Shown piece by piece: positions 55,630 through 64,000 of a stretch of DNA of 64,000 nucleotides. Positions within the stretch are counted from its first letter, which is position 1. The number at the start of each line of letters is the position of its first letter. Source of the stretch: Rhodocyclaceae bacterium (GTDB lineage Bacteria > Pseudomonadota > Gammaproteobacteria > Burkholderiales > Rhodocyclaceae); NCBI GenBank assembly GCA_016791105.1, contig JAEUNM010000006.1:29830-93829 (forward strand), in the 5' to 3' direction. The notes under the pieces were generated by a model. That model was not told the origin of the DNA, made no database searches, and worked only from the letters and a program-made list of their open reading frames with translations. Both the position numbers and the translations under genes were made by a program.

Positions 55630-55965
55630 GCATCGTAGGTTGGGGTGACGCCAGGAACCCCAACGACGGGGCCGGATCATTGGGCAAGTTAATGGACGAT
55701 TCTGCGGGTAATTTTGCCACCGTGTTGGGGTTCGCAAGCTCACCCCAACCTACGATCTACGATCATCCTCTGGCACGCGCCTGTCCGCCGCGCGCGGTGG
55801 AAGGGCAAACCGCGCTATGCGATTGGGTTGCACGGGGGAGGCGGCCGCAATCCGGTCGCGCGGGCGTGTCGCCAGCATCGTAGGTTGGGGTGACGCCAGG
55901 GACCCCAACGACGGAGCCGGATCATTGCGCAAGTTAATGGACTATTCTGCGGGTAATTTTGCAAC
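55630..55965. repeat. Direct duplication of ~90 bp with REP-like palindromes
   Basis: Segment 55630-55720 recurs at 55874-55965 with few changes. It includes the GTAGGTTGGGGTGACGCC REP hairpin, the CCGGATCATTG block and the GGGTAATTTTGC block. A further inverted REP copy lies at 55724-55756. The duplicated part resembles a mobile-element end, with REP sequence at one side. Confidence 0.75.
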
Positions 55966-56756
55966 TCAATGACCCCGACGAGCAGGAATTCCATCACCCC
56001 GCAACCGGTGCAAAATTCATCTACGCTCTCGTCCGAAGTGCCAAACCGATTTCCTCCGAGATCAGGAAGTCTGAAATTCACGCGGATCAGCGGTTGGCCG
56101 CGGCTTCAGGACGATAGGAGCTAAGCGCGGCAGGCAAGACGCAGTCTGCCTGTTTAGCGATAAGCTGGTCGCGCAGGCTGTTTCGCGCCAAGGCGCGGGC
56201 CGGCTTATGGCTGTAGGCTGGCACCTGCCGGCGCGAAAGCCGCCGATTTGTGACGATGGAGCGCGAACGCTGCGGTGTGGGAGACCGGCGGCAGAGGCTA
56301 TGCCGTCAAGCGCGGGCGGGGAGAGTCGCACGCGGCGTGCGTCGCTGGCAGGCCGAACATCGCGCCGAAGCCGGCAACGCTTTGCAGCACCTGACGAGCG
56401 GGCGCCTACCGCGCGCCCGCGGGAGGGGGGCGGGGTGAGGGAAAACGGCCCTTAAGATTGCCGCACGATCCCGACTTGGCGGCATTGAGGTCGCGGGCAG
56501 GTATTTTTCGCTAGGGGCCGAAAAAGCCCTGTCCGGAGCCGGTCCGATTTCGCAAGCTACTTCCGTTGAACTCCCGATTTCCTCAGAAAAAGGGCAAGGA
56601 AGCCGCATCAGGCCACGCGATTCTTTCGAATGTGGACCGCCGCAAAACAAATGGCATGCCTGAGGCATTGCCATTTGGGTCAGATCGAAGCGACTTCTGT
56701 GCAGTCTCGTTCCGTTCCGGTTCCGGTCAGGAATTACCCCCGGGGCGGGCGATCGT
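55966..56756. other. Non-coding region with one member of a repeat pair
   Basis: About 790 bp without a recognised gene. A ~150-bp segment at about 56320-56470 (GCCGAACATCGC, CCGAAGCCGGC, GGGTGAGGGAAAA, GCCGCACGA) is an imperfect direct copy of the segment at about 58500-58650. The two flank the PEP-CTERM gene. Confidence 0.5.
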
Positions 56757-57755
56757 TCAGACTGCGCGGCGGCGGAGATTCCGAGCCAGCAGGCCAAAAC
56801 CCAGCAGGCCCAGCGTCAGCGAAGTCGGCTCGGGTACGAGACGCGAAAAGCTCAGCGATCCATCCGTCTGGATGTGGAAGTCGCAACGCGCAACATTTAC
56901 GTTCAGTTCCGTCCTCCCGATCGGGTGGTTAGGGGCACACACCGCGGGATTGGTCGGGTCGATCGCGCCGTTGTCCTTCAACGTCCCGTCGCGGCTGTAG
57001 GCGGGCGTTACGCCAACCACGGCATTCGACGGGTTGACCTGATTGAACGAGGTGCGCAAGTTCGTCGTGTCATTCCCGTTGGCGACCTGGTCGAGGAAAA
57101 ACCTCGTGTCGAGGAAAGTAACGGACATGTCGAGCGTATTGTTGCCGGTGCCCTGGTGGCTGCGCACGCCATTCTGATTGTCCGCGCCGTTGCGATCGAG
57201 CAGTTGTATGGGCGTTGCTGGCGTGTCGCGCGACGCGTCATGGAATGTCCCGGCCAGGGCCGTAATTACCGCCTCGAAAATGAGCGTTCCATTGCCGTAG
57301 CCATTGCCGGTGGTTACGTTTGCGTCTTTCGCAGTGTCGGCATAAATGCGGTAGTACGAACCTCGCGACGTGGCCAGGGTCATGTTCGTGTTGGCCGAAC
57401 CGACGCCGATGATTTTTTCAAGGAACGATGTCTGGAACGTAAATTCTCTGCTGTAGAAGCCGGCGCAGAACGCGATGTTGGTCGCGCAGTTGTCGTCGTT
57501 CGACGAGTTGATGAACTGCGTTAGCCGCGCTTGCGCAACGGTGGTTACGTCAATGGAGCCGTCCGCGCCGGGTGCCGTCGAAAACGCCCCGATTGAAAGC
57601 GCGTTATCGGGACTCCAGTCGAAAGTTTCGACGGATATGAAGCCGTTCGCGCCGGACTGTCCCGTGGGGTCGAAGCGAAATGCAACACCGGCCTGGGCAT
57701 TGCTCGCGAAACACACTGCGGCGAGCATCGCGGACGAACACAACTTCATATTCAT
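56757..57755 (-). CDS. PEP-CTERM surface protein
   Basis: 332 aa. Signal peptide (MLAAVCFASNAQA, cleavage near 22), a beta-rich Asn/Thr/Asp-rich mature domain with two cysteine pairs, and a C-terminal sorting signal: VPEP, hydrophobic helix, RRR. An exosortase (not in the window) would recognise the tail. The FDPTGQSGANGF...FDWSPDNALSIG opening resembles flocculation-associated PEP-CTERM proteins (PepA-like) of floc-forming betaproteobacteria. A matrix or floc role is therefore plausible. SD AAGGGAAAA lies before ATG at 57755. A sigma-54-type promoter lies 47 nt or so upstream of the start. Confidence 0.9.
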   Translation of the reverse strand: MNMKLCSSAMLAAVCFASNAQAGVAFRFDPTGQSGANGFISVETFDWSPDNALSIGAFSTAPGADGSIDVTTVAQARLTQFINSSNDDNCATNIAFCAGFYSREFTFQTSFLEKIIGVGSANTNMTLATSRGSYYRIYADTAKDANVTTGNGYGNGTLIFEAVITALAGTFHDASRDTPATPIQLLDRNGADNQNGVRSHQGTGNNTLDMSVTFLDTRFFLDQVANGNDTTNLRTSFNQVNPSNAVVGVTPAYSRDGTLKDNGAIDPTNPAVCAPNHPIGRTELNVNVARCDFHIQTDGSLSFSRLVPEPTSLTLGLLGFGLLARNLRRRAV

Positions 57756-57812
57756 GGCTTTTCCCTTGACGATTTCGCATGCATCCGTGCATGCGTTTCA
57801 TGCTCAAGGATT

Positions 57813-57829
57813 AGCAAGACCTATGCCAA
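57813..57829 (-). promoter_or_regulatory. Sigma-54 (RpoN) promoter of the PEP-CTERM gene
   Basis: TTGGCATAGGTCTTGCT on the minus strand fits the -24/-12 consensus YTGGCACGRNNNTTGCW in 15 of 17 places, with the invariant GG and GC 10 nt apart. Transcription would start near 57802, giving a leader of about 45 nt. It predicts control by an enhancer-binding protein. PEP-CTERM genes elsewhere are known to use RpoN with the PrsK/PrsR pair. Confidence 0.75.
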
Positions 57830-59621
57830 TTGATTCAAGTTGCTGAAATGTAAAGTAACTTGACCTTGCGGATTTCCATTAACGAGCTTCTATGTAAAAA
57901 ATTTCGACAAGGTCAAAAACTACAAATTTCAAGCGTTTGGGATAGCCGTTGGGTGCCTGTTGTTCAGGTGTTTTATGGCGCCCATGGCTGACGTTTATGA
58001 AAGCTTGTTTAGGTCGTTGTGTTGTAACTACATGATAGAACGTATAAAAATGGCCAAAGTCCGGCTGTTCGATTTGCCGCGGTGCGGCCTGTCCGGGTTT
58101 CGGTCGAACGCAATTGGCATTTTGCGAGAATGAATGTCAAAAATACAAGAAAAGTCGGGCCGTCCGACCCTCTGAGTGGCGCTCGTGGAAGGCGTATCTT
58201 GCAGCCAGCTGTATCGCTGATCGGTGCGCGCCGGCCGGCTGTTGCGTGCTGCGGCCGTACAGCGGTTTGCAAGCCCGGCGTGCCGCGCTCGACTCGCTTC
58301 CAGTGGCCGATCCACCAAGCCAATGTCATTCAGGCGCGGAAGGCTGATTTAATGCTGTCCGATCTCGATGGCTGCCGGAAACCGCAGCGACGGGGTGGCG
58401 AAAGAAGCTGGAAAAATTGAGGTGGCAGCCGGCGGGGCGAAAGCCAAAGGTACAAGCCTGGGTCGGAGGCAATGTCATTAAGTCAGGAGCAGGCGCGGGC
58501 GAGCGGAGTCGCACCGAGCATCGCTGCCGTGTCGAACACCGCACCGAAGCCGGCGATGCATTTCAGCACCCGACGCGCAGGCGCCCGTCGCCCGCTTTGC
58601 GGAAGAGGGGAGGGGGTGAGGGAAATCGGGCTTCAAGCGCGCCGCACGAACTTGACTTGACGGCATTGGCTGTTACCCTTGAATTGCGTTTGCTCATGGC
58701 ATTTCAATTACACCGCGGGTAGAAGCAACGGAAACAAATCGTCCTGTTGAGTCAACATCAATTGCACATGGATTGTCATTCGGACATAGGTGTGCAACCT
58801 GCAGCCGGTTACCGATAAGCACAAGCCCAGCCACGTCTTGCAGGAAAGCTAATTTGCCTCGGCGGGAAAGCACGCCTCGCTGTCGTGACGGCGCTGTGCA
58901 AGCTTCCGGGTGATTTGGCGAGGTGACGTCGAGCGCGACGTGGCATGAATCACAGCGGCGTAGGGCGGATAAGCCGCAGGCGCAATCCGCCGTATGGGGC
59001 GGTTGAATTGCCATACAGGGCTGAATGTGCGCCGTTTTGGGGATTGAGCTGGCGCGCGTGGGTTCGATAAGCCTGCGGCGGTGTCGGTCGCTTGGGGAGG
59101 TTGAACGCTCGTTGATGTCAGCCCGCGCTACCGGCCTGGACATTGACTCGTGCCATTGGCAAGGAACGATTTCGTGGTACGGCCGCTGTTATTCCAGCGC
59201 CCCCTGTTGTTTCCTATTATTTCCCCGCGCCGGGACGTGGCACGGAAGGGCCTGGAGATTTCGCCGGCAGGTCAGGGGGCAAGATCGCATTCGAAACGTG
59301 GCGAGTGGCTGGGCTGGACTGATCCCCGGCGCGGCGTATCAATTCCAGAGAATCATGGCAATTTACCCGGATTTGCCTGTGTGCCGCCACGTTTTCCGAC
59401 TCGCGCGCCTTGTTGGTCGCGGGCAGTCAGCGGCGCCGCCGGGCGTGTTGGGTGCGCCGGCACGTCGACTTGTCCCGTAAGTGCGTGGCAATATTTACGC
59501 CCCAAACGTGTTAGCCTAAGACACTCGGGCAAGTGCCGACTTCGCCCATATACCCCGAACGCCCCCGGTGCTCGCAACCCGTTTTTCACTTCTTCTTGCG
59601 CGTCAGAGAACCATCAAGCGT
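57830..59621. other. Long non-coding region with repeats
   Basis: About 1.8 kb. 57840-57910 is AT-rich and may carry the enhancer-binding sites of the sigma-54 promoter. About 58500-58650 is the second copy of the repeat flanking the PEP-CTERM gene. GGCGGAT (58964-58970) and ATCCGCC (58985-58991) form a REP-type hairpin. Long open frames exist only as chance GC-rich frames; none looks coding. Confidence 0.5.
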
Positions 59622-61790
59622 ATGTCGTCGTGGTGGCTGCTTGTTCTGTGTTGGCTGATCGCCTGGGCGCCCGGCGCAGGCGCGACGGTAGTTGCGGCGT
59701 CCGAGCCCCAGGCGGTTTCCGCGCCGGTGGTACGCGCAGGAATACGCCTGCGCGCCATCCTCGTGCCGCCCGATACAAAGCGCAGTTTCGAGCTTGAATT
59801 CGATTTGTGGCTGCGTTACACGGGCAGCTTCAGTTCCGCGGACCTGGTGTTTCCGGACGCCGCCGGGCCGGTGGATTTGGGACAAGCCCTCGATTCCGTG
59901 GATAGCGGGAACGACCATTACCGCCTGTACCGGGTGCGCGCAAATCTGCGCTACGACATGGACGACAGGGATTTGGTGCAGGGGCAGCGGCGCTTGCGCA
60001 TCCGCTTCGGTCCTGGCCCGCATGTGGCATGGGAGGGCGCTTTCGTGCCGGATTACGAAGGGATGGGTTTGTCTTCCGCTGGCACGGACGGCTGGCTCAA
60101 CCAACTGCGCGCGGATGGGCTGCTTTCCGGGGCGGAGGGCTGGTCCCTGGCGGAGGCCTCGCTCGAAGGGACCACCGACGTACAGCCGGTACTCGGAAAT
60201 CCGCGTTTTCCTGCCGGGAAACGGGAACGCCCGCTGGTCCAGGCCAAGCTGTCGCTGCAGGCGCCGAGCAGTTTCCCTCCCGCTGCAGGGCTCGCAGGAA
60301 GTCTGAGCGGACCGGCGCTCCCCGCTGCCGCCCTGTTGGGGCTGAGCCTCAGCCTTGGCACCGGCTGGGCGGCGCAACGCCGGCTGGCTGCCGCGGCGCG
60401 CATAATTGTCCGGCTATTGGCGATAAGCGCGGCCTTTTACTTCGCGCAGTCGCTGCTGGTGTGGTGCGCTCTGTACCTGCTGAACCCCGTGGCACTGCGG
60501 CAACTGCTTAACCTGCTGCGCTGTATCTGGTGGATGCTCCCGGCGGTATGGCTGCACTCGGTATTACCCTTTATTTGGGACGAAGTGAAGCGGCGTACCG
60601 GTCACCCTATCCCATCCGTCACCCACCTTGCGGTGGTATTTCTGGCTTACGTCATGATGGGCACCCTTGCCGGTTACTTCGTGCTCGGGCTGTCGGCAAC
60701 TGCAGTGGGCGCGATGTCCGGCGTGATGACGGTGGTGCTGGGGGTCGCCTTGCAGAACGTGATACTTGATGCATTTTGCGGCGTGATGCTCAGTCTGGAA
60801 CAGCCATTTAAAATTCTGCACTGGATCAATATCGGCGGCCAGCATCAAGGCCAGGTGATAGACATGAACTGGCGCACCACGCGGCTGCTGTCGCGCGCCA
60901 ATAACATCATATGCGTGCCGAACAGCCATATCGCGCGCAATCTGGTTACCAACTATTCGCTGCCCTCGCCTACCAGTTGCGTTGAATTTTCCCTGGTTCT
61001 GGACGAAGCGGTGCCGGTGGGGGTGGCGCGGAAACTGATGCGCGAAGGCGTGCAGGAAGCAGCCGAGCGCGGCCGCATTCTGTCCGACCCCAAGCCGCGG
61101 GTGGTGCTGGAGTCGTCGCGCGAGCACGGCGTGCGTTACCGCGTGCAGTTCTTTGTGAACATGACCTTGGTATCCGACACGGCGGCACTTACCGACGCAC
61201 TGGAAGGAACCTTGGCACGGCTGGATCGTGAAGGCATACGCGTAGCGAGTTTGCGGCCGCAGTTCACCCTTCCGGATGGCAGCAGCATCACAGCCGCCAG
61301 CCGCGCCGGCGAAGCGCCGCCCGCCGACGTTTGTGCAAACGACGGCGCACGCACCTCCGCCACGCCGCCCGCCGCGGCGGCTACGCCGATCACCGAGGCG
61401 CAAATCGCACTGGTGCAGGAAAGCTGGGCGCAGGTGCGCCCCATTGGCGATAGCGCCGCCGCGCTGTTCTACCAGCGCCTGTTCGAGCTGGACCCGCAAC
61501 TTCGCCACCTGTTTCGCGGCGACCCGCGGGCGCAGCAGAGAAAACTAATCGGCATGCTAAGCATCATGGTGCGCGGCCTCCAGGCACTGGATGATCTGAT
61601 CCCGACGCTGCAGGACCTGGGCCTGAAGCATCAGTCGTATAAAGTTGAAGACCGCCATTACGACACGGTGGGCGAAGCCCTGCTTTGGGCGCTGCAAAAG
61701 GGCCTTGGCGACGCTTTTACGATAGACGTAAAGGCAGCCTGGGTACGCGCCTACACCCTGCTGGCGGAAACCATGAAAGCCGCCAAATGA
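59622..61790 (+). CDS. MscS-type channel with periplasmic beta-domain and C-terminal globin
   Basis: 722 aa in one uninterrupted frame. Order: signal peptide (1-22); ~200-residue periplasmic region whose FELEFDLWLRYTG ... YRLYRVRANLRYDMDDRDLV pattern recalls the ligand-binding beta-sandwich of pentameric ligand-gated channels; several transmembrane helices (about 233-358); an MscS pore helix and beta domain (VMTVVLGVALQNVILDAF, then GGQHQGQVIDMNWRTTRLLS, VPNSHI); MscS vestibule (to about 550); Ala/Pro linker; globin (590-722). The globin has B10 Tyr617, CD1 Phe631, E7 Gln639, proximal F8 His670 and Tyr680, the pocket of flavohaemoglobins, but no reductase follows. Inference: an ion channel gated or tuned by O2, NO or haem redox state. 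ATG at 59622 is chosen for the signal peptide; GTG at 59568 is also in frame. Confidence 0.88.
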   Translation: MSSWWLLVLCWLIAWAPGAGATVVAASEPQAVSAPVVRAGIRLRAILVPPDTKRSFELEFDLWLRYTGSFSSADLVFPDAAGPVDLGQALDSVDSGNDHYRLYRVRANLRYDMDDRDLVQGQRRLRIRFGPGPHVAWEGAFVPDYEGMGLSSAGTDGWLNQLRADGLLSGAEGWSLAEASLEGTTDVQPVLGNPRFPAGKRERPLVQAKLSLQAPSSFPPAAGLAGSLSGPALPAAALLGLSLSLGTGWAAQRRLAAAARIIVRLLAISAAFYFAQSLLVWCALYLLNPVALRQLLNLLRCIWWMLPAVWLHSVLPFIWDEVKRRTGHPIPSVTHLAVVFLAYVMMGTLAGYFVLGLSATAVGAMSGVMTVVLGVALQNVILDAFCGVMLSLEQPFKILHWINIGGQHQGQVIDMNWRTTRLLSRANNIICVPNSHIARNLVTNYSLPSPTSCVEFSLVLDEAVPVGVARKLMREGVQEAAERGRILSDPKPRVVLESSREHGVRYRVQFFVNMTLVSDTAALTDALEGTLARLDREGIRVASLRPQFTLPDGSSITAASRAGEAPPADVCANDGARTSATPPAAAATPITEAQIALVQESWAQVRPIGDSAAALFYQRLFELDPQLRHLFRGDPRAQQRKLIGMLSIMVRGLQALDDLIPTLQDLGLKHQSYKVEDRHYDTVGEALLWALQKGLGDAFTIDVKAAWVRAYTLLAETMKAAK

Positions 61791-61816
61791 GCGGCGCACA
61801 GCTCATCCGGAACGAT

Positions 61817-63106
61817 TCAACTCGAAGCGCCTGCCCGGTTCTCGTCAGCCATTGCCGAGCCGAGCATGGTAAGCAGCGTATCGGCTGCGGAATTGCCGAA
61901 TTCTTCGGTATTCAAAGCCAGATTCAATACTTTCAGCTTGCGCATCGGCTGCAGCCGCTCCTCGATGCGCGCGACAAACGCGGCGTCCGCCGCGGGATCG
62001 AAAAGCGGGGCGCCGCGTTCGCTCAATGATGACCAGCCTTTGCGCGGAACGAGAAACTGCCATTCACCCCTGGCGGCCAGCAGTTTGTTTGCTACCGCGT
62101 CCGCAATCATGCGGCCTTCTTCCGCGCTGGTGCGCACCTGAACCCGCAGTGCGTCCGGGATGAAAAGCTTGCGACTGGCCAGGCCGCGCGATGTCCACAG
62201 CGGATCGTCGCGGTCGCGGCGATCTATGGGACCGCAACTTAGCATGTCGAACCCACAGGGCGTAAGCACCTGAGGGACGCCCATCCTGCCGGCTGCTTCC
62301 AGCCTGTGCGGGCCGGCAGCGCGGTTCCCGCCGAGTAGTTCCTCCGCCACGCCGGCCGGCACCACGTCGAGCACCGCGTCGATCAAGCCCTGTTCGATCA
62401 ACTCTTCCATGGCGCGGTCACCCACGCCTTGAGCATGAAATCGCAGCACCTCGCAACCGGCCCGGGACAGCGTGTCCGCAGCAGCCCGGCAGCAAATTTC
62501 GGAAAATTTGAATCCGGTAAGTGCTACGCGCGGATGCGCCTTTTCGCCCCGGCAAAAAGAAACGCCCTCTTCGCTTTGAGCCATGGCGCATACTGCGGCC
62601 GCCGCACGCGTGAGCAAACTTTTCAGAAGTGGATTAAGACCAGCGATATCCACGACCGAATGCATCATGGCAATGTCCGTCGTGCCGAAATAACTACCGG
62701 CATAGGCGGGCACCCCCGCCATCGATGAAACCATCACCTTGCTCACACCGAAGGGCAGTTGCCGCATTATCGTCGTGGTGAGCAAAGTATTGCTGGCACC
62801 GCCCACGCCTATGATGCCGTGCAGACCTTCCGCGGCATGAAGCTCAAGCACGATTTTGGATCCGCCTTGCGCCATGACGTCGGTTGCCCAGCGGGTGTCC
62901 GGCGAGCGCCTTATGCTGTCTATCGCAACACCGGCCGCGGCCGCCACCCGTTCGGCCCTGATTTCCACCTGGTCAACCGTATCGCGGCCCATGGACGTAT
63001 CCATGCGCAGCGTTGCAAACCCCCTGGCCTCCACCTGCGCCCGAAGAAAGCTCAATACGTCGGCCTTGGTATCGAAGGACCCGACAATCAAAATGCGCCT
63101 GGGCAT
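61817..63106 (-). CDS. UPF0261 / Tm-1-like ATP-binding domain protein
   Basis: 429 aa. It starts MPRRILIVGSFDTKADVLSF, typical of the Tm-1-like family, with VGGASNTLLTTTIMRQLPFG and PCGFDMLSCGPIDRRDRDDP as further family signatures. The N-terminal domain is homologous to the ATP-binding part of the tomato Tm-1 resistance protein. In bacteria these proteins are of uncertain function and often occur near catabolic genes. The ATG at 63106 has GGAGGAGATG upstream. Convergent with the channel-globin gene 26 bp away. Confidence 0.88.
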   Translation of the reverse strand: MPRRILIVGSFDTKADVLSFLRAQVEARGFATLRMDTSMGRDTVDQVEIRAERVAAAAGVAIDSIRRSPDTRWATDVMAQGGSKIVLELHAAEGLHGIIGVGGASNTLLTTTIMRQLPFGVSKVMVSSMAGVPAYAGSYFGTTDIAMMHSVVDIAGLNPLLKSLLTRAAAAVCAMAQSEEGVSFCRGEKAHPRVALTGFKFSEICCRAAADTLSRAGCEVLRFHAQGVGDRAMEELIEQGLIDAVLDVVPAGVAEELLGGNRAAGPHRLEAAGRMGVPQVLTPCGFDMLSCGPIDRRDRDDPLWTSRGLASRKLFIPDALRVQVRTSAEEGRMIADAVANKLLAARGEWQFLVPRKGWSSLSERGAPLFDPAADAAFVARIEERLQPMRKLKVLNLALNTEEFGNSAADTLLTMLGSAMADENRAGASS

Positions 63107-63527
63107 GACATCTCCTCCGCTGCAAACTTCATTTCGCCACCGCATGCACGAGCGACGACAGGATTATCGCCCGCTTTGCGCCCGTACGATGCGCAAAATG
63201 CGCGGCTAGGTGTCCGGACACAACAGGTCTCGACGGCTGCCGATCGGCCCGTTTTATCGCACCGCTGGATTCGGGCTAAATGGGCGCGGAGACGGGGATG
63301 CGCGCAATCGGCGACGCACCACGGCGCGGCATGTGGATTGCCGCGAGCGCTGGGCCAGAAAGACGGGCCACGCTCCAATGCCACTACTTTTGCGAAGGAA
63401 TTGGTGCGAAGTAATTGGGCTCAGAGCGAGGTAATTTCCAAATGCACGCTTGCTCCGGGGTGGACCTTTTTCCGTCGCTGGCGAAAGATACCTCACTCTG
63501 ACCCCGGTTGCCCTCTTGGGGGCTGTA
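63107..63527. other. Junction region before the group II intron fragment
   Basis: 421 bp, no gene recognised. It ends with TCACTCTGACCCCGG near 63492, the insertion-edge-like sequence also present at 54.87 kb. Recognisable intron protein sequence begins right after it, so a rearrangement cut the intron here. Confidence 0.45.
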
Positions 63528-64000
63528 CTGGTCAGAAGCGAACGCGCGGGCGAACGGGTCATGCGCAGTATCACGCGCTATCTGGAACACACCCTCAAGC
63601 TCAATGTACGCCTTGTCAAAAGCAAGGTCGCACCGATGAGCGAATGTGGCTTCCTGGGCTTCACGCTCAAGGGAGGCAAAATCCGCTGGACCGACAAGGT
63701 ACTGGCGGCATTCAAGCGCCGCGTCAAAGGACTGACTGGGCGCAGTTGGGGGGTGTCGATGCAATACCGCCTGCACAAACTGGGGCCATCTCTGCGCGGC
63801 TGGGTGGCGTACTTCGGCATCAGCGAGTACTCCCGCCCGGTTCCGGAACTGGATGAATGGATACGAAGGCGCATCCGCATGTGCTACTGGAAACAGTGGC
63901 GCTGGGCGCGCACGAAAATCCAGAATCTGGTGAAGTTGGGTGTGGCCCTTAAAACGGCCATCCAGCACGGCGTCAGCAGCAATAGTTACTGGCATATGGC
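63528..64000 (+). pseudogene. Group II intron reverse transcriptase/maturase, 3' fragment
   Basis: The frame is open to the right edge of the window. It begins inside the RT domain (LVRSERAGERVMRSITRYLE, the part just after the YADD active site, which is missing), then LKLNVRLVKSKVAPMSECGF and the maturase X domain (LGPSLRGWVAYFGISEYSRP, DEWIRRRIRMCYWKQW). Reverse transcriptase activity is impossible without the palm motifs. The rest of the intron RNA (domains V-VI) may follow outside the window. Confidence 0.85.

Noticed and set aside
58694..59143. 149-codon minus-strand frame
   Set aside because: It spans a REP hairpin and non-conserved sequence, and the translation looks random.

Overview
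The window is GC-rich bacterial chromosome. Gene content and order point to a betaproteobacterium, probably a Nitrosomonadales/Gallionellales- or Rhodocyclales-type lineage. The main pointers are tamA-tamB, a dapC-dapD-pilU-dapE-prmB run, rpmB-rpmG next to radC and coaBC-dut, PEP-CTERM proteins, a sigma-54-type promoter, and an FNR-type promoter in front of a low-oxygen-type gene. No rRNA or tRNA gene was recognised. The taxonomic placement is an inference from gene content only.

Layout. 1-14.3 kb is core genome: a cut-off FAD monooxygenase, fbp, an MscS channel, a membrane-anchored protein of unknown function, tamA-tamB, rpmG-rpmB (minus strand, with its own promoter and terminator), radC, coaBC, dut and a MATE exporter. 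14.6-23 kb holds a stand-alone response regulator, the minus-strand lysine-biosynthesis cluster dapC-dapD-pilU-dapE-prmB, and a large rhomboid protease. 23.4-35.1 kb is a plus-strand chemotaxis cluster: STAS protein, three chemoreceptors, two cheV, cheY, cheZ, cheA, a small chemoreceptor-tip-like protein and a DUF3135-like protein. cheW, cheR and cheB are not in the window.

35.4-41.7 kb is the most unusual part. Eight tandem minus-strand copies of a ~180-nt small-RNA gene sit in two groups of four, around a decaying island with a GIY-YIG pseudogene and a PEP-CTERM-like gene. Each copy has its own promoter (conserved hexamers 18-19 nt apart, spacer not conserved), a conserved 5' end, two hairpins with C-rich, anti-Shine-Dalgarno-like loops, and an intrinsic terminator formed by the second hairpin. 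They look like a multicopy family of RNAs that mimic the 16S rRNA anti-SD.

42-53.6 kb returns to ordinary genes: a LysR regulator, convergent glgC/glgB, a small unknown protein, an FNR/CRP regulator lacking one usual cluster cysteine, a zinc-ribbon protein behind a well-spaced FNR box, a stand-alone CZB zinc-sensor protein, dmlR/dmlA, and a fluoroacetate-dehalogenase-type hydrolase. 53.6-59.6 kb is accessory and repeat-rich: an RHH/PIN toxin-antitoxin pair, gene remnants, palindromic repeats, direct duplications, and a PEP-CTERM protein with a sigma-54-like promoter. 59.6-61.8 kb encodes a striking fusion of a periplasmic beta-rich domain, an MscS channel and a C-terminal globin. The window ends with a UPF0261/Tm-1-like protein and the 3' part of a group II intron reverse transcriptase.
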